Assembly (NCBI GenBank): GCA_903873355.1
Contig: CAIQOG010000620.1
Span: forward strand, 1-26,506
Length of the DNA stretch: 26,506 nt
Origin: an uncultured Bacteroidales bacterium
GTDB lineage: Bacteria; Bacteroidota; Bacteroidia; Bacteroidales; Paludibacteraceae
Reading direction: 5' to 3'
Below the pieces are notes generated by a model. The model saw nothing but the letters and a program-made list of their open reading frames with translations, was not told where the DNA came from and searched no databases. Within the stretch, counting starts at the first letter, position 1. Every line of letters starts with the position of its first letter. Below are positions 14,202 to 22,103 of this stretch, piece by piece. The position numbers and the translations under genes were made by a program.

Positions 14202-16850
14202 ATGCAATACAAACTGCTTACGCTAATAACACTGTTTTTTCTCTTCAGTCAACATACTAAAAGTCAATCCAACCTGACTAACGACACAACCAGTTTACCC
14301 ATTATTGAGTACTCTACTGCTAATCCAAAATATGAAATTGCGGCCATTACAGTTTCCGGAGCTGCAAATTACGAAGACTTTGTTCTCATTGGATTTTCAG
14401 GGCTTTCAGTAGGCGATCAGATAAATGTACCGGGAGACGCCATTACTAATGCAGTTAAACGTTTTTGGAAACAGGGACTTTTTGCTGATGTAAAAATTTA
14501 CGCCACCAAAATTCAGGATGGTAAAATATGGCTCAACATTGCACTGAAGGAACGTCCGAGAGTTTCAGATATTAAATTCGCCGGACTCAAAAAAAATGAA
14601 ATTGAAGAACTGGAAAATCGCATTGGCATTATTAAAGGAAATCAGATTACTCCAAATATTTCTGACAAAGCCAAGAAGGTGATTGATAAATATCTGGAGG
14701 AAAAAGGTTATCTGAATGTTGCTATTGATGTTTTTCAAAAAAACGATCCTGTCAAACCCGGATTTGTAATAGTTGAAGTGAATGTGGATAAAAAGCAAAA
14801 AACCAAAATCCACTTACTCACATACTATGGCAACAAAGCCTTGTCACACAATCAGATAAACAGGGTAATGAAAAAAACAAATGACAATAATATTTGGAAT
14901 TTCTTCCGTACTAAAAAGTTCGTTCGTGAAGAATATGAAAAAGATAAAAAAGCACTTATTGACAAATACAACGAAATCGGTTATCGTGACGCATATATTA
15001 CTTCGGATAGTGTTGTTCCATACGATGAAAAAACGGTAGATGTTCATATTACCATCAACGAAGGTAAAAAGTATTTTTACAGGAATATTAAATGGATTGG
15101 AAACACCATTTACCCTTATGAATACCTGAATACAATTTTGAATATCAAAAAAGGCGATGTCTATAATCATAAAAGTTTGATGGCCAGACTTGAATCGGAT
15201 GATGATGCTGTTGCAAAACTGTACCAGAACCGCGGATATTTGTTCTTCCAGATTGACCCGGTAGAAGTTCATATCGACGGCGACTCGATAGATTATGAAA
15301 TGCGCATGTACGAGGGAAAACCTGCTACAATCAATGAAATTGGGATAAAAGGAAACAGCCGTGTTTACGAACATGTAGTTCGCCGTGAACTCCGAACTAA
15401 ACCAGGACAATTATACAGTCAGGATGATATCATGCGTTCATTGCGTGAATTAGCCCAAATGGGACATTTCGATCCTGAAAAAATAAAACCTGACATTCAG
15501 CCAGATCCTGAAAATGGAACGGTAAATATCAACTATGAACTAGAAACTAAAGGCAGTGATCAGGTTGAATTTTCAGCTGGTTGGGGCTCTACAGGTATTG
15601 TAGGAAGTATTGGTTTAAAATTCAGTAATTTTGCTATTCAAAACCTGTTTAAGCCAGAGACTTATCGCATTGTTCCACAGGGTGAAGGACAAACATTAAC
15701 CCTGAATGGACGAACAAACGGGCAATCTTACTCCTCTGTAAGTCTATCGTTCTTAGAACCATGGCTTGGCGGAAAACGTCCGAACTCTTTGTCTTTATCG
15801 GTTTATTATTCATCTCAATCACAGGTAAGTGACAGATTCCTCTCTCAAAGTTCATCAAATTATATGAACCAAATGTATTCATCCGGAATGTATGGTGGTT
15901 ATGGTAATTACGGTGGCTCAAGTAGTAATTTCAGCACATACTATCAGAGCGAAATGGATCCCAGTAAATACATGAGAACCTTAGGAGCTTCAATAGGATA
16001 TGGAAAACGACTCAACTGGCCTGATGATTATTTTGTATTTCAGGGCGAATTATCTTATCAGTTGTTTATGCTGAGTAAATGGCTCTATTTGCCACCACTA
16101 ACAGATGGTAACTATAATAATTTCCATTTAAGCCTTATTTTGAGTCGTAGTTCTATTGATAATCCTATTTATACACGTCGTGGATCGGCTTTCTCACTGG
16201 GATTGAAAATTACTCCACCCTATTCTACACTCAATGGAGGAATTGTTAATGGCAAATCATATGCAGATGCTACTCCACAAGAAAAGTACAAATGGTTAGA
16301 ATATCACAAATGGACGTTCACAGGGAAAATGTTTACACCATTAACCTCGGATGATAAATTAGTTTTAATGGGACGTGTCATGTTCTCATATCTTGGTCAT
16401 TTCAACGAAAACGCACGCTCACCTTTCGAAACATTCTACATGGGTGGTGACGGTATGTCAAGCTACACAAGTTACGGAACTGATTATATCTCCATGCGTG
16501 GTTATACAAATGGTTCAATTACTCCAAATGATCCGATAACACATTATCCGGCAGGATATGTTTATAATAAATTCACTATGGAATTGCGCTATCCACTTTC
16601 GTTGGAGCAATCGGCAACCATCTATGCACTCACATTCCTGGAGGCCGGAAATTGTTTTAATCAAATGTCAAACAAAACCGGTAATGGTTACAACCCATTT
16701 GATTTAAAACGTTCAGCTGGTGTTGGTGTCCGTATCTTCCTGCCTATGTTTGGTATGATGGGAATCGACTGGGGTTATGGATTTGACACTGACAATACAG
16801 GTAAAGTAAGTGGTAGTCAGTTCCACTTTGTACTTGGTCAGGAATTATAA
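14202..16850 (+). CDS. bamA: Outer membrane protein assembly factor BamA (Omp85)
   Basis: An 882-residue Omp85 protein that inserts beta-barrel proteins into the outer membrane. A signal peptide (about 1-21) is followed by five POTRA-like units (about 42-119, 120-200, 201-290, 291-375, 376-455; e.g. IAAITVSGAANYEDFVLIGF and INEIGIKGNSRVYEHVVRRE), then a 16-strand barrel region with the motif MRGYTNGS in the strand 15-16 region. Residues about 545-590 form a Ser/Tyr/Gly/Met-rich insertion (MYSSGMYGGYGNYGGSSSNF), probably an external loop. The final residues are FHFVLGQEL, ending in Leu rather than the aromatic residue usual for outer-membrane barrels. It lies in the porG-uppS-bamA-skp order, and no terminator separates it from the first skp gene. 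Confidence 0.95.
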   Translation: MQYKLLTLITLFFLFSQHTKSQSNLTNDTTSLPIIEYSTANPKYEIAAITVSGAANYEDFVLIGFSGLSVGDQINVPGDAITNAVKRFWKQGLFADVKIYATKIQDGKIWLNIALKERPRVSDIKFAGLKKNEIEELENRIGIIKGNQITPNISDKAKKVIDKYLEEKGYLNVAIDVFQKNDPVKPGFVIVEVNVDKKQKTKIHLLTYYGNKALSHNQINRVMKKTNDNNIWNFFRTKKFVREEYEKDKKALIDKYNEIGYRDAYITSDSVVPYDEKTVDVHITINEGKKYFYRNIKWIGNTIYPYEYLNTILNIKKGDVYNHKSLMARLESDDDAVAKLYQNRGYLFFQIDPVEVHIDGDSIDYEMRMYEGKPATINEIGIKGNSRVYEHVVRRELRTKPGQLYSQDDIMRSLRELAQMGHFDPEKIKPDIQPDPENGTVNINYELETKGSDQVEFSAGWGSTGIVGSIGLKFSNFAIQNLFKPETYRIVPQGEGQTLTLNGRTNGQSYSSVSLSFLEPWLGGKRPNSLSLSVYYSSQSQVSDRFLSQSSSNYMNQMYSSGMYGGYGNYGGSSSNFSTYYQSEMDPSKYMRTLGASIGYGKRLNWPDDYFVFQGELSYQLFMLSKWLYLPPLTDGNYNNFHLSLILSRSSIDNPIYTRRGSAFSLGLKITPPYSTLNGGIVNGKSYADATPQEKYKWLEYHKWTFTGKMFTPLTSDDKLVLMGRVMFSYLGHFNENARSPFETFYMGGDGMSSYTSYGTDYISMRGYTNGSITPNDPITHYPAGYVYNKFTMELRYPLSLEQSATIYALTFLEAGNCFNQMSNKTGNGYNPFDLKRSAGVGVRIFLPMFGMMGIDWGYGFDTDNTGKVSGSQFHFVLGQEL

Positions 16851-16897
16851 TAAGTAAGTAGTGAAAAGTAAGCTATGTGATTGAAAAAGTAAAAACC
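16849..16897 (+). repeat. Degenerate heptad repeat after the bamA stop codon
   Basis: From the bamA TAA (16848-16850) the sequence reads AATAAGT AAGTAGT GAAAAGT AAGCTAT GTGATTG AAAAAGT. AGT falls at the end of four of six 7-base units in one phase. It is weaker than the other two arrays but has the same period, orientation and position after a stop codon. Confidence 0.5.
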
Positions 16898-16907
16898 GTA
16901 TAAGAAT

Positions 16908-16937
16908 TTGTAAAACGAAAATTAAATTTTATTTTTC
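16908..16937 (+). promoter_or_regulatory. Candidate promoter for the first skp gene
   Basis: TTG at 16908-16910 is followed after 19 bp by TATTTTTC (16930-16937), one mismatch from TAnnTTTG. Transcription would start about 15 bp before the ATG. It may add to read-through from bamA. Confidence 0.35.
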
Positions 16938-16958
16938 AAAACCTTTATTAAAATTGAC

Positions 16959-17474
16959 ATGAAGAAACTTATTATTTCCCTCTGTTTATTGGCCGGTATG
17001 ACATTCGGAACGAATGCTCAGAAGTTTGCCATGGTGGATATGGAATATATCATGAAAAATATTCCTTCGTATGAAACGGCAAACGATCAGGTAACCCAGA
17101 TTTCAAAGAAATGGCAATCAGAAGTAGATATACAAATGCAGGAAGTGCAGAAAATGTATAAAAACTACCAAACTGAACTGGTATTTCTTTCGGATGACAT
17201 GAAAACCAAACGCGAAGAAGAAATTGTTGCCAAAGAAAAAGCAGCACAGGAACTGAAGCGCAAATACTTCGGACCGGAAGGCGAGTTATTTAAAAAGCGT
17301 CAGAGTTTAATGAAACCTATTCAGGATGAGGTTTATAATGCAATTCAGGAAGTCAGTAAAGAGAAAGATATTGAACTTGTATTTGATAAAAGTTCAGCCA
17401 TGAGCGTAATTTTTACTTCTCCAAAATTGGACATTAGCGATACTGTATTGCAAAAATTGGGATATTCAAAATAA
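16959..17474 (+). CDS. OmpH/Skp family periplasmic chaperone (copy 1)
   Basis: A 171-residue exported protein: signal peptide (MKKLIISLCLLAGMTFGTNA), an N-terminal beta-strand KFAMVDMEYIMKNIPSYETA typical of OmpH/Skp, long charged coiled-coil helices (about 45-125), and a C-terminal strand DIELVFDKSSAMSVIFTSPK. Skp trimers hold unfolded outer-membrane proteins in the periplasm for delivery to BamA, whose gene lies immediately upstream. It is more divergent from the next two copies than they are from each other. Confidence 0.88.
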   Translation: MKKLIISLCLLAGMTFGTNAQKFAMVDMEYIMKNIPSYETANDQVTQISKKWQSEVDIQMQEVQKMYKNYQTELVFLSDDMKTKREEEIVAKEKAAQELKRKYFGPEGELFKKRQSLMKPIQDEVYNAIQEVSKEKDIELVFDKSSAMSVIFTSPKLDISDTVLQKLGYSK

Positions 17475-17487
17475 TTTTATAAATTTG
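17457..17487 (+). promoter_or_regulatory. Candidate promoter for the second skp gene
   Basis: TTG (17457-17459, inside the end of the previous gene) is followed after 20 bp by TAAATTTG (17480-17487), an exact TAnnTTTG match. The start point would be about 35 bp before the ATG at 17529, so copies 2 and 3 could be made independently of copy 1. Confidence 0.5.
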
Positions 17488-17528
17488 CAATCCTTTTCAC
17501 GAATAATAAAAACTCAAAATAAAAAACC

Positions 17529-18128
17529 ATGTTAAAGAAAACCGTATTATTTTTAATCTGCGCACTACCAATCAGTTTGATGGCGCAAGAAACCAAGTTA
17601 GGCCACGTTAATTTTCAGGAAGTTATTTCGCAAATGCCTGAATTAAAAACCATTCAGAAATCACTTGAAGACCAACAAAAAATTGTTGAGGACGAAACAG
17701 TTAAAATGGCTGAAGAGTATAAAGGAAAACTTAAAGACTATCAGGATAAGCAAGCCACTATGCCTGAAAGTATTAAACAAAGTCGTGAAAATGAATTGCA
17801 GGATTTGCAACAACGTATTCAAACCTTCCAACAGACTTCAAGAACCGATTTACAAAAGAAACAACAGGAACTTTTAGCACCGGTAACAGCTAAAATAAAT
17901 AAAGCAGTTGGTGAAATTGCTGCCGAAGGTAAATTCCTTTATATTTTCCAGTACGACCCTGCAATCTTTGCATATCAGGCTCCAAGTGCAAACGATATTA
18001 CCCCATTGGTTAAGAAAAAACTTGGTCTCGACAAACCGACAGTTATTGAAAAGAAAGCAGAAGTTAAATCTGCAACAGAAGCTAAACCTGCAGCTGCTGA
18101 AGCAAAACCGGCAAAAACGAAAAAATAA
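17529..18128 (+). CDS. OmpH/Skp family periplasmic chaperone (copy 2, with Lys/Ala tail)
   Basis: A 199-residue exported Skp-like protein: signal peptide (about 1-19, ending SLMAQ), then KLGHVNFQEVISQMPELKTI, a coiled-coil hairpin (about 42-120) and the C-terminal strand and helix (LYIFQYDPAIFAYQ, NDITPLVKKKLGL). It closely resembles copy 3 (shared SQMPE, YQDK, MPESIK, LQKKQQEL and NDIT.LVKKKLGL), so the two arose by tandem duplication. It carries an extra 30-residue low-complexity Lys/Ala/Glu tail (KSATEAKPAAAEAKPAKTKK) absent from the other copies. A strong terminator follows 19 bp after its stop. Confidence 0.9.
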   Translation: MLKKTVLFLICALPISLMAQETKLGHVNFQEVISQMPELKTIQKSLEDQQKIVEDETVKMAEEYKGKLKDYQDKQATMPESIKQSRENELQDLQQRIQTFQQTSRTDLQKKQQELLAPVTAKINKAVGEIAAEGKFLYIFQYDPAIFAYQAPSANDITPLVKKKLGLDKPTVIEKKAEVKSATEAKPAAAEAKPAKTKK

Positions 18129-18147
18129 AGTCGAATCATATTGACTG

Positions 18148-18180
18148 AAAAGACTTTGATGCATTCATCAAAGTCTTTTT
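18148..18180 (+). terminator. Strong intrinsic terminator between skp copies 2 and 3
   Basis: A perfect 14-bp stem (AAAAGACTTTGATG at 18148-18161, CATCAAAGTCTTTT at 18166-18179) with a CATT loop and a T-run. It ends 24 bp before the start codon of copy 3. Confidence 0.88.
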
Positions 18181-18203
18181 TTAATATATTAAAACATAAC
18201 ATC

Positions 18204-18710
18204 ATGATTAGGAAATTTGCATTAATTATCTTCTGTGGTATTACGCTGAGTCTTACCGCACAGGAATCGAAGTTCGGACATATCAATTCGGTAGAAATTC
18301 TCTCACAAATGCCCGAAAAAATAACCATTGAAAAGTCAATCAGTGACCTGAGCAATCAGTGGAACGCTGAAATCAGCAAACTTCGCGATGAGTATTATGC
18401 AAAGATTAAAGAATATCAGGATAAATTAAAAAATATGCCTGAAAGCATCAAAGCTGCTCGTCAGAGCGAAATTGCTGAATTGGAAAAACGCATAGCCAGT
18501 ACACAAAAAACTGCTAACGAAGACCTGCAAAAGAAACAACAGGAATTATTTGCTCCGGTGATTGAAAAGGTAAAGAAAGCTATCAGTGATGTAGGTGCTG
18601 AAAACGAATTACTTTATATTTTTGATACAAGCACGCAGGGAATAATCTACCAATCGCCCAAATCGAACGATATTACCGAATTGGTAAAGAAAAAACTTGG
18701 TTTGAAGTAA
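18204..18710 (+). CDS. OmpH/Skp family periplasmic chaperone (copy 3)
   Basis: A 168-residue protein started at the ATG at 18204 (MIRKFALIIFCGITLSLTAQ, a good signal peptide). An in-frame TTG at 18141 would place the upstream terminator inside the gene and is rejected. The mature part KFGHINSVEILSQMPEKITI, the coiled-coil arms and the ending SNDITELVKKKLGLK match copy 2 closely, without its Lys/Ala tail. It lies directly behind a strong terminator with only 24 bp of AT-rich spacer and no clear promoter. It is thus made from read-through or an unrecognised promoter, probably at a lower level. Confidence 0.9.
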   Translation: MIRKFALIIFCGITLSLTAQESKFGHINSVEILSQMPEKITIEKSISDLSNQWNAEISKLRDEYYAKIKEYQDKLKNMPESIKAARQSEIAELEKRIASTQKTANEDLQKKQQELFAPVIEKVKKAISDVGAENELLYIFDTSTQGIIYQSPKSNDITELVKKKLGLK

Positions 18711-18733
18711 TTTCAGCATTACGAATCAACAAT

Positions 18734-18770
18734 AAGCCCTGATTTCAAAATTAGAAATCAGGGCTTTTAT
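18734..18770 (+). terminator. Intrinsic terminator after the skp cluster
   Basis: A perfect 13-bp stem (AAGCCCTGATTTC at 18734-18746, GAAATCAGGGCTT at 18754-18766) with a 7-base loop and a TTATTT tail. It lies between convergent units. The minus-strand T-run is weak, so it may serve the GH57 gene less well. Confidence 0.85.
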
Positions 18771-18784
18771 TTCAAAGTTATACC

Positions 18785-21700
18785 TTACTGAATAAACAAC
18801 TTCGTGCTAAACTGCTGTCCTGTGTTTTCACCCGTAACATGGATAATATAGAGTCCGCTGCTTAATTTAGTGCGAATCACCGGAGTAGTTGTACCACTAA
18901 AACTTTCACGTCGGATTTCGTTGCCATTGAGATCAAGAATTTTCAGCATGTAACTATCATCATTAGCTGTTATCGGCAATTGCAGAACAAAATGATCGGT
19001 TGCCGGTTGTGGAAATACTTCAGCATGCATCATTGCTTCCAACGAGGATATTCCCATAGCAGGACAGGTGGCAGTAGTTACTGTCAATTTTGTACCGTTC
19101 ATTCCGCTTTGCTGGTAGCAAGTTGAAGCGGTTACTCCGGTAATATCTACAGTTTGTGGCGAACCTCCTTTGCTGAAAATAATGTTTACTGTGGTCACCG
19201 ACGATGTAAAAGTATAAGAATACCATCCGTTTCCATTATCGGTCATGGAAATACCCGGCCATGAACCCAGAATGGCAGTACTTGCGCCAGTCCAACCATA
19301 CAATGACACTCCTGCTGTTCCCCAGTCAGTTGGCTTTTTGAATGATACCGTTATGGCGCTTGGTGGCGTAATACTTCCGACAGTAAATGTGGCTGTATAA
19401 ATTGCATCACTCAATAAATCGGCGCTATCCACAATACTGTAAGTAAAAGTTGCGGTCGCAGTTCCTGCTGTGTAAACCAGTTGAGTTACATCGGTTACTA
19501 ACTGATTCAGACTTGCCCACACTCCTCCTACTTTTAAACTTCCGTCGGTTGGTAAACTCAAAATTTTAATGCCTTTGAATGTATTTCCTTTCGTGCTGTT
19601 GAATCCAAAATCGGAAGCAGCAAATGTATAACTCTGTCCTGCTGTAAGTGTTTTAGAAACATTTTGTCCGGTTGGATTATCGCTTGCCACCGGCGAAACT
19701 GTAATCATATAATTACTTCCACCATTATTATCCCAGTTGTTTGAACCCAAATTGATTACAAAATTAATTGTCGAAACTACCTGTGCAGGATTATTAAATG
19801 GTCCAGTTACCACTTGCCAAAGTCCATTTACTTGTGTGAATGGTGTTTCAACTGCACCTCCTGTTGATGCCACCGTTCCGACAGGTTGATAAACTGCATT
19901 CGGTACTGTCCATGCTGCTGTAGATGTTGTTGCGTTCACACCCCAGTGAAGTTTAGATGCTGCAGTTGCATTGGCACATGTTATGGTAATGGTGTTGGCA
20001 GTAGTTGGTGAGGTTGGAGTCCAGGTTACATTAGTAGTTCCGCCGCCACCACCTCCGTTGGTACCAACATAAACGTGTGAAATAAAAGTCCGGGCAATAT
20101 TTCCCTTATTGTCAACAGCTTCTACATAATAGTCAACTAACGAATCTTTTATTCCGGTAATTTGCGCAGAATATTCATCTGCTTTATAACTTGGCTTCAA
20201 AACTGTTCCACTGGCTATGGTTTTTGAAGTCATAGTAAATTCACGCCATGCATTCACTTCATTGCCACCTGTATAAGTTTCATTCTGGTTGTTGGTGATT
20301 GGATTCACACCATCTTTGTCGGTTCGATATTTTATTTTCACTGAAGTCAAACCGCTTACATCATACACATACGTCCATACAGTAAAATCCGATGGCATAG
20401 CAGTTCCCCATTCAGTTCCTCCGGGATTATAAGGTTCGCGTTGAGGATGATAAATAGAAGGTGGAGTTAAATCATTTCCGGAATTTACAATCGACATTAC
20501 TTTGGCGGTAGCCAGATTTGATGCGCGGGTTGGTTTGGAATCCCAGTCTTCAGTTCCGTCCCAGTACCAGTAACAACTTGTTTCACCTGTCATCAGGTAA
20601 TCCCAGGCAGACTTAACATCAGTTGAAGTCGGATTAATTTGTTCAGCAGTTTTTACAATATTGGAAGTTGCAGTAATAACACTCCAACTGTTACGGTCGG
20701 GGCTGTATCCACTCGTTGGGTCACCATTCCATTTCAAAAATTCAGGGTCAGAACCTGCTCCTGACCAACTTCCGGCTTCCACATGAATCATATCATCTGT
20801 TGCCGGTGGAAACTGCTGCACATAATCCTGAATGGTGGTACAGGCAAAACGGCTTGGATTGGCATTCAACCAACTCACAAAACTATCGAAATTACTACCA
20901 TAATAGCTATCTGTTCCTCCACCGTAGTTATCACCATCGTGGTGCAAAACAATAAGAATTGGATGCAGTGGGTCAGTATTGTAACTCTCCAACTGACTCA
21001 TCGTATTTTCGTAATTCAATGCTCCAAAACCGCCACGGGCATCTTCATTTCCAAAGAATGTGGAAGTAGGCACTGCAATCATACGGTATTCAGTTCCGTT
21101 TGCAGGGTCAACGTATTTAATCCAGTGTGGGCGATGTCCCCATGCTGCTGAAATTGGAATTGGTGCCCACAAACCGTTCAGAGCCTTCCAGTCATTCGGG
21201 TTGGGGTTCATTTGATCAGCTTTATTGGGTTCAACCACGCTACTGGCTTTTGCCCACGGTTGACCTACGCAGGCACGATCCATGTGCTGGTTATCCACCA
21301 TGACCCATTCAAGTCCTGCAGCTTTCAGCGCAGGAATTATCTGTTCCTGAAATGCATTTTCGGGAGGAAAGATACCTTTAGAATAAGGCATTCCGGGAAA
21401 GTTAACAGCAAAACTGGCTTTATGTTTTTCAATTTGTTTTTGAATATCCACATTATCAATCAAGGGCATAAGCGGGTGGTTATATCCAAAAGCCACCATA
21501 TCCAGCCGTTGGTTTCCAAGTGAAGTCTTTTTCGGAACCATGCTGTTCCAGCTCGATTTCCAGTTATTAAAACCGACACCACCGGACTCCATTGAATTGA
21601 GATTCTCGGTCAAAGAACCTGAGAAACTCACCTGTGCTCCTGCATGGCTCATTGACAACATTTTATTAGTAGCGTTCGAAGGCCATGAAGTATATGGCCC

Positions 21701-21925
21701 CGAACGGGTATTGAAGATATCATACAAACTATAGGAAAAAGTTCCTGAGTTCTGCGATTCAATTACTGATTGTCCCGGTTGGTAGATGGGCTGATGCATG
21801 TGCCACTGAAAGGCAATGTAAATCGGAGGATTTGCTGCATTGGCATAAACAATTCCAATTAGGAACAAAAGTGACGCAATTAAAAAAGCTAAAGCAAAAA
21901 ATTTACCTGATTTTTTCATTTCCAT
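18785..21925 (-). CDS. Secreted GH57 glycoside hydrolase with starch-binding modules and T9SS sorting domain
   Basis: A 1046-residue multidomain exported enzyme. A signal peptide (about 1-30) precedes a GH57-type catalytic domain (about 33-480). Region 1 is WHMHQP (41-46); GYNHP (147-151) fits region 2; GIFPPENAF holds the likely nucleophile E189; HHDGDNYGG (328-336) fits region 4 with D330 as likely acid/base. Then come a beta-sandwich region (about 490-620), a Gly linker (624-629), a CBM25-like module (about 632-745, KLHWGVN), a cadherin-like module (about 750-850), a CBM26-like module (about 857-940, VSLYGWTGASTAILGSWPGI) and a C-terminal type A sorting domain (about 965-1046, ending YIIHVTGENTGQQFSTKLFI). 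It probably acts on starch at the surface or outside the cell. ATG codons at 21925 and 21919 are equally possible. Confidence 0.88.
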   Translation of the reverse strand: MEMKKSGKFFALAFLIASLLFLIGIVYANAANPPIYIAFQWHMHQPIYQPGQSVIESQNSGTFSYSLYDIFNTRSGPYTSWPSNATNKMLSMSHAGAQVSFSGSLTENLNSMESGGVGFNNWKSSWNSMVPKKTSLGNQRLDMVAFGYNHPLMPLIDNVDIQKQIEKHKASFAVNFPGMPYSKGIFPPENAFQEQIIPALKAAGLEWVMVDNQHMDRACVGQPWAKASSVVEPNKADQMNPNPNDWKALNGLWAPIPISAAWGHRPHWIKYVDPANGTEYRMIAVPTSTFFGNEDARGGFGALNYENTMSQLESYNTDPLHPILIVLHHDGDNYGGGTDSYYGSNFDSFVSWLNANPSRFACTTIQDYVQQFPPATDDMIHVEAGSWSGAGSDPEFLKWNGDPTSGYSPDRNSWSVITATSNIVKTAEQINPTSTDVKSAWDYLMTGETSCYWYWDGTEDWDSKPTRASNLATAKVMSIVNSGNDLTPPSIYHPQREPYNPGGTEWGTAMPSDFTVWTYVYDVSGLTSVKIKYRTDKDGVNPITNNQNETYTGGNEVNAWREFTMTSKTIASGTVLKPSYKADEYSAQITGIKDSLVDYYVEAVDNKGNIARTFISHVYVGTNGGGGGGTTNVTWTPTSPTTANTITITCANATAASKLHWGVNATTSTAAWTVPNAVYQPVGTVASTGGAVETPFTQVNGLWQVVTGPFNNPAQVVSTINFVINLGSNNWDNNGGSNYMITVSPVASDNPTGQNVSKTLTAGQSYTFAASDFGFNSTKGNTFKGIKILSLPTDGSLKVGGVWASLNQLVTDVTQLVYTAGTATATFTYSIVDSADLLSDAIYTATFTVGSITPPSAITVSFKKPTDWGTAGVSLYGWTGASTAILGSWPGISMTDNGNGWYSYTFTSSVTTVNIIFSKGGSPQTVDITGVTASTCYQQSGMNGTKLTVTTATCPAMGISSLEAMMHAEVFPQPATDHFVLQLPITANDDSYMLKILDLNGNEIRRESFSGTTTPVIRTKLSSGLYIIHVTGENTGQQFSTKLFIQ

Positions 21926-21945
21926 AACATTAATATTAGTTTGTG

Positions 21946-21953
21946 TAAAAATA
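21946..21953 (-). promoter_or_regulatory. Candidate -7 element for the GH57 gene
   Basis: The minus strand reads TATTTTTA, one mismatch from TAnnTTTG, 28 bp before the upstream start codon. No TTG occurs at the -33 position. Its first base lies 62.5 bp from the centre of the LacI-type palindrome upstream, matching the arrangement at the GH13 gene. Confidence 0.45.
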
Positions 21954-22008
21954 CCGATTCATTATCCTAATTAGTTATGATATTGGCATTTAAGTCATAT
22001 TTTTTTAT

Positions 22009-22022
22009 TGCAAACGATTGCA
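22009..22022. promoter_or_regulatory. LacI-family-type operator upstream of the GH57 gene
   Basis: TGCAAACGATTGCA matches its own reverse complement at 12 of 14 positions and has the central CG typical of LacI/CcpA-family operators. It is centred about 90 bp upstream of the GH57 start. A near-identical site lies upstream of the GH13 amylase gene. No LacI-family regulator gene is in the window. Confidence 0.7.
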
Positions 22023-22047
22023 CGTTAATAAGTGTGGTCTGATTATT

Positions 22048-22081
22048 AAAAAAGGCATATCCAAAATCGGACATGCCTTTT
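22048..22081 (-). terminator. Intrinsic terminator after the GH13 amylase gene
   Basis: On the minus strand AAAAGGCATGTCC pairs with GGATATGCCTTTT (one A/C mismatch) around a 6-base loop, followed by a T-run. It lies 23 bp past the GH13 stop, so the GH57 gene is transcribed separately. Confidence 0.85.
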
Positions 22082-22103
22082 AAAAATCAAATTTACAGCT
22101 GAG

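Noticed and set aside
14844..15410. 188-codon minus-strand ORF antisense to bamA
   Set aside because: It is opposite POTRA domains. The Phe/Ile/Asn-rich translation is the mirror of Lys/Glu/Asp-rich codons on the coding strand.
17665..18144. Short plus-strand ORFs overlapping skp copy 2 in another frame
   Set aside because: They are Lys-rich out-of-frame readings of a coiled-coil gene whose own frame has a signal peptide and paralogue.
18141..18203. Extended start (TTG at 18141) for skp copy 3
   Set aside because: It would place a perfect terminator hairpin in the coding region and put the signal peptide 21 residues inside the protein.
20783..21523. Plus-strand ORFs of 122 and 103 codons within the GH57 gene
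   Set aside because: They are antisense to the catalytic domain, with no motif and no signals of their own.
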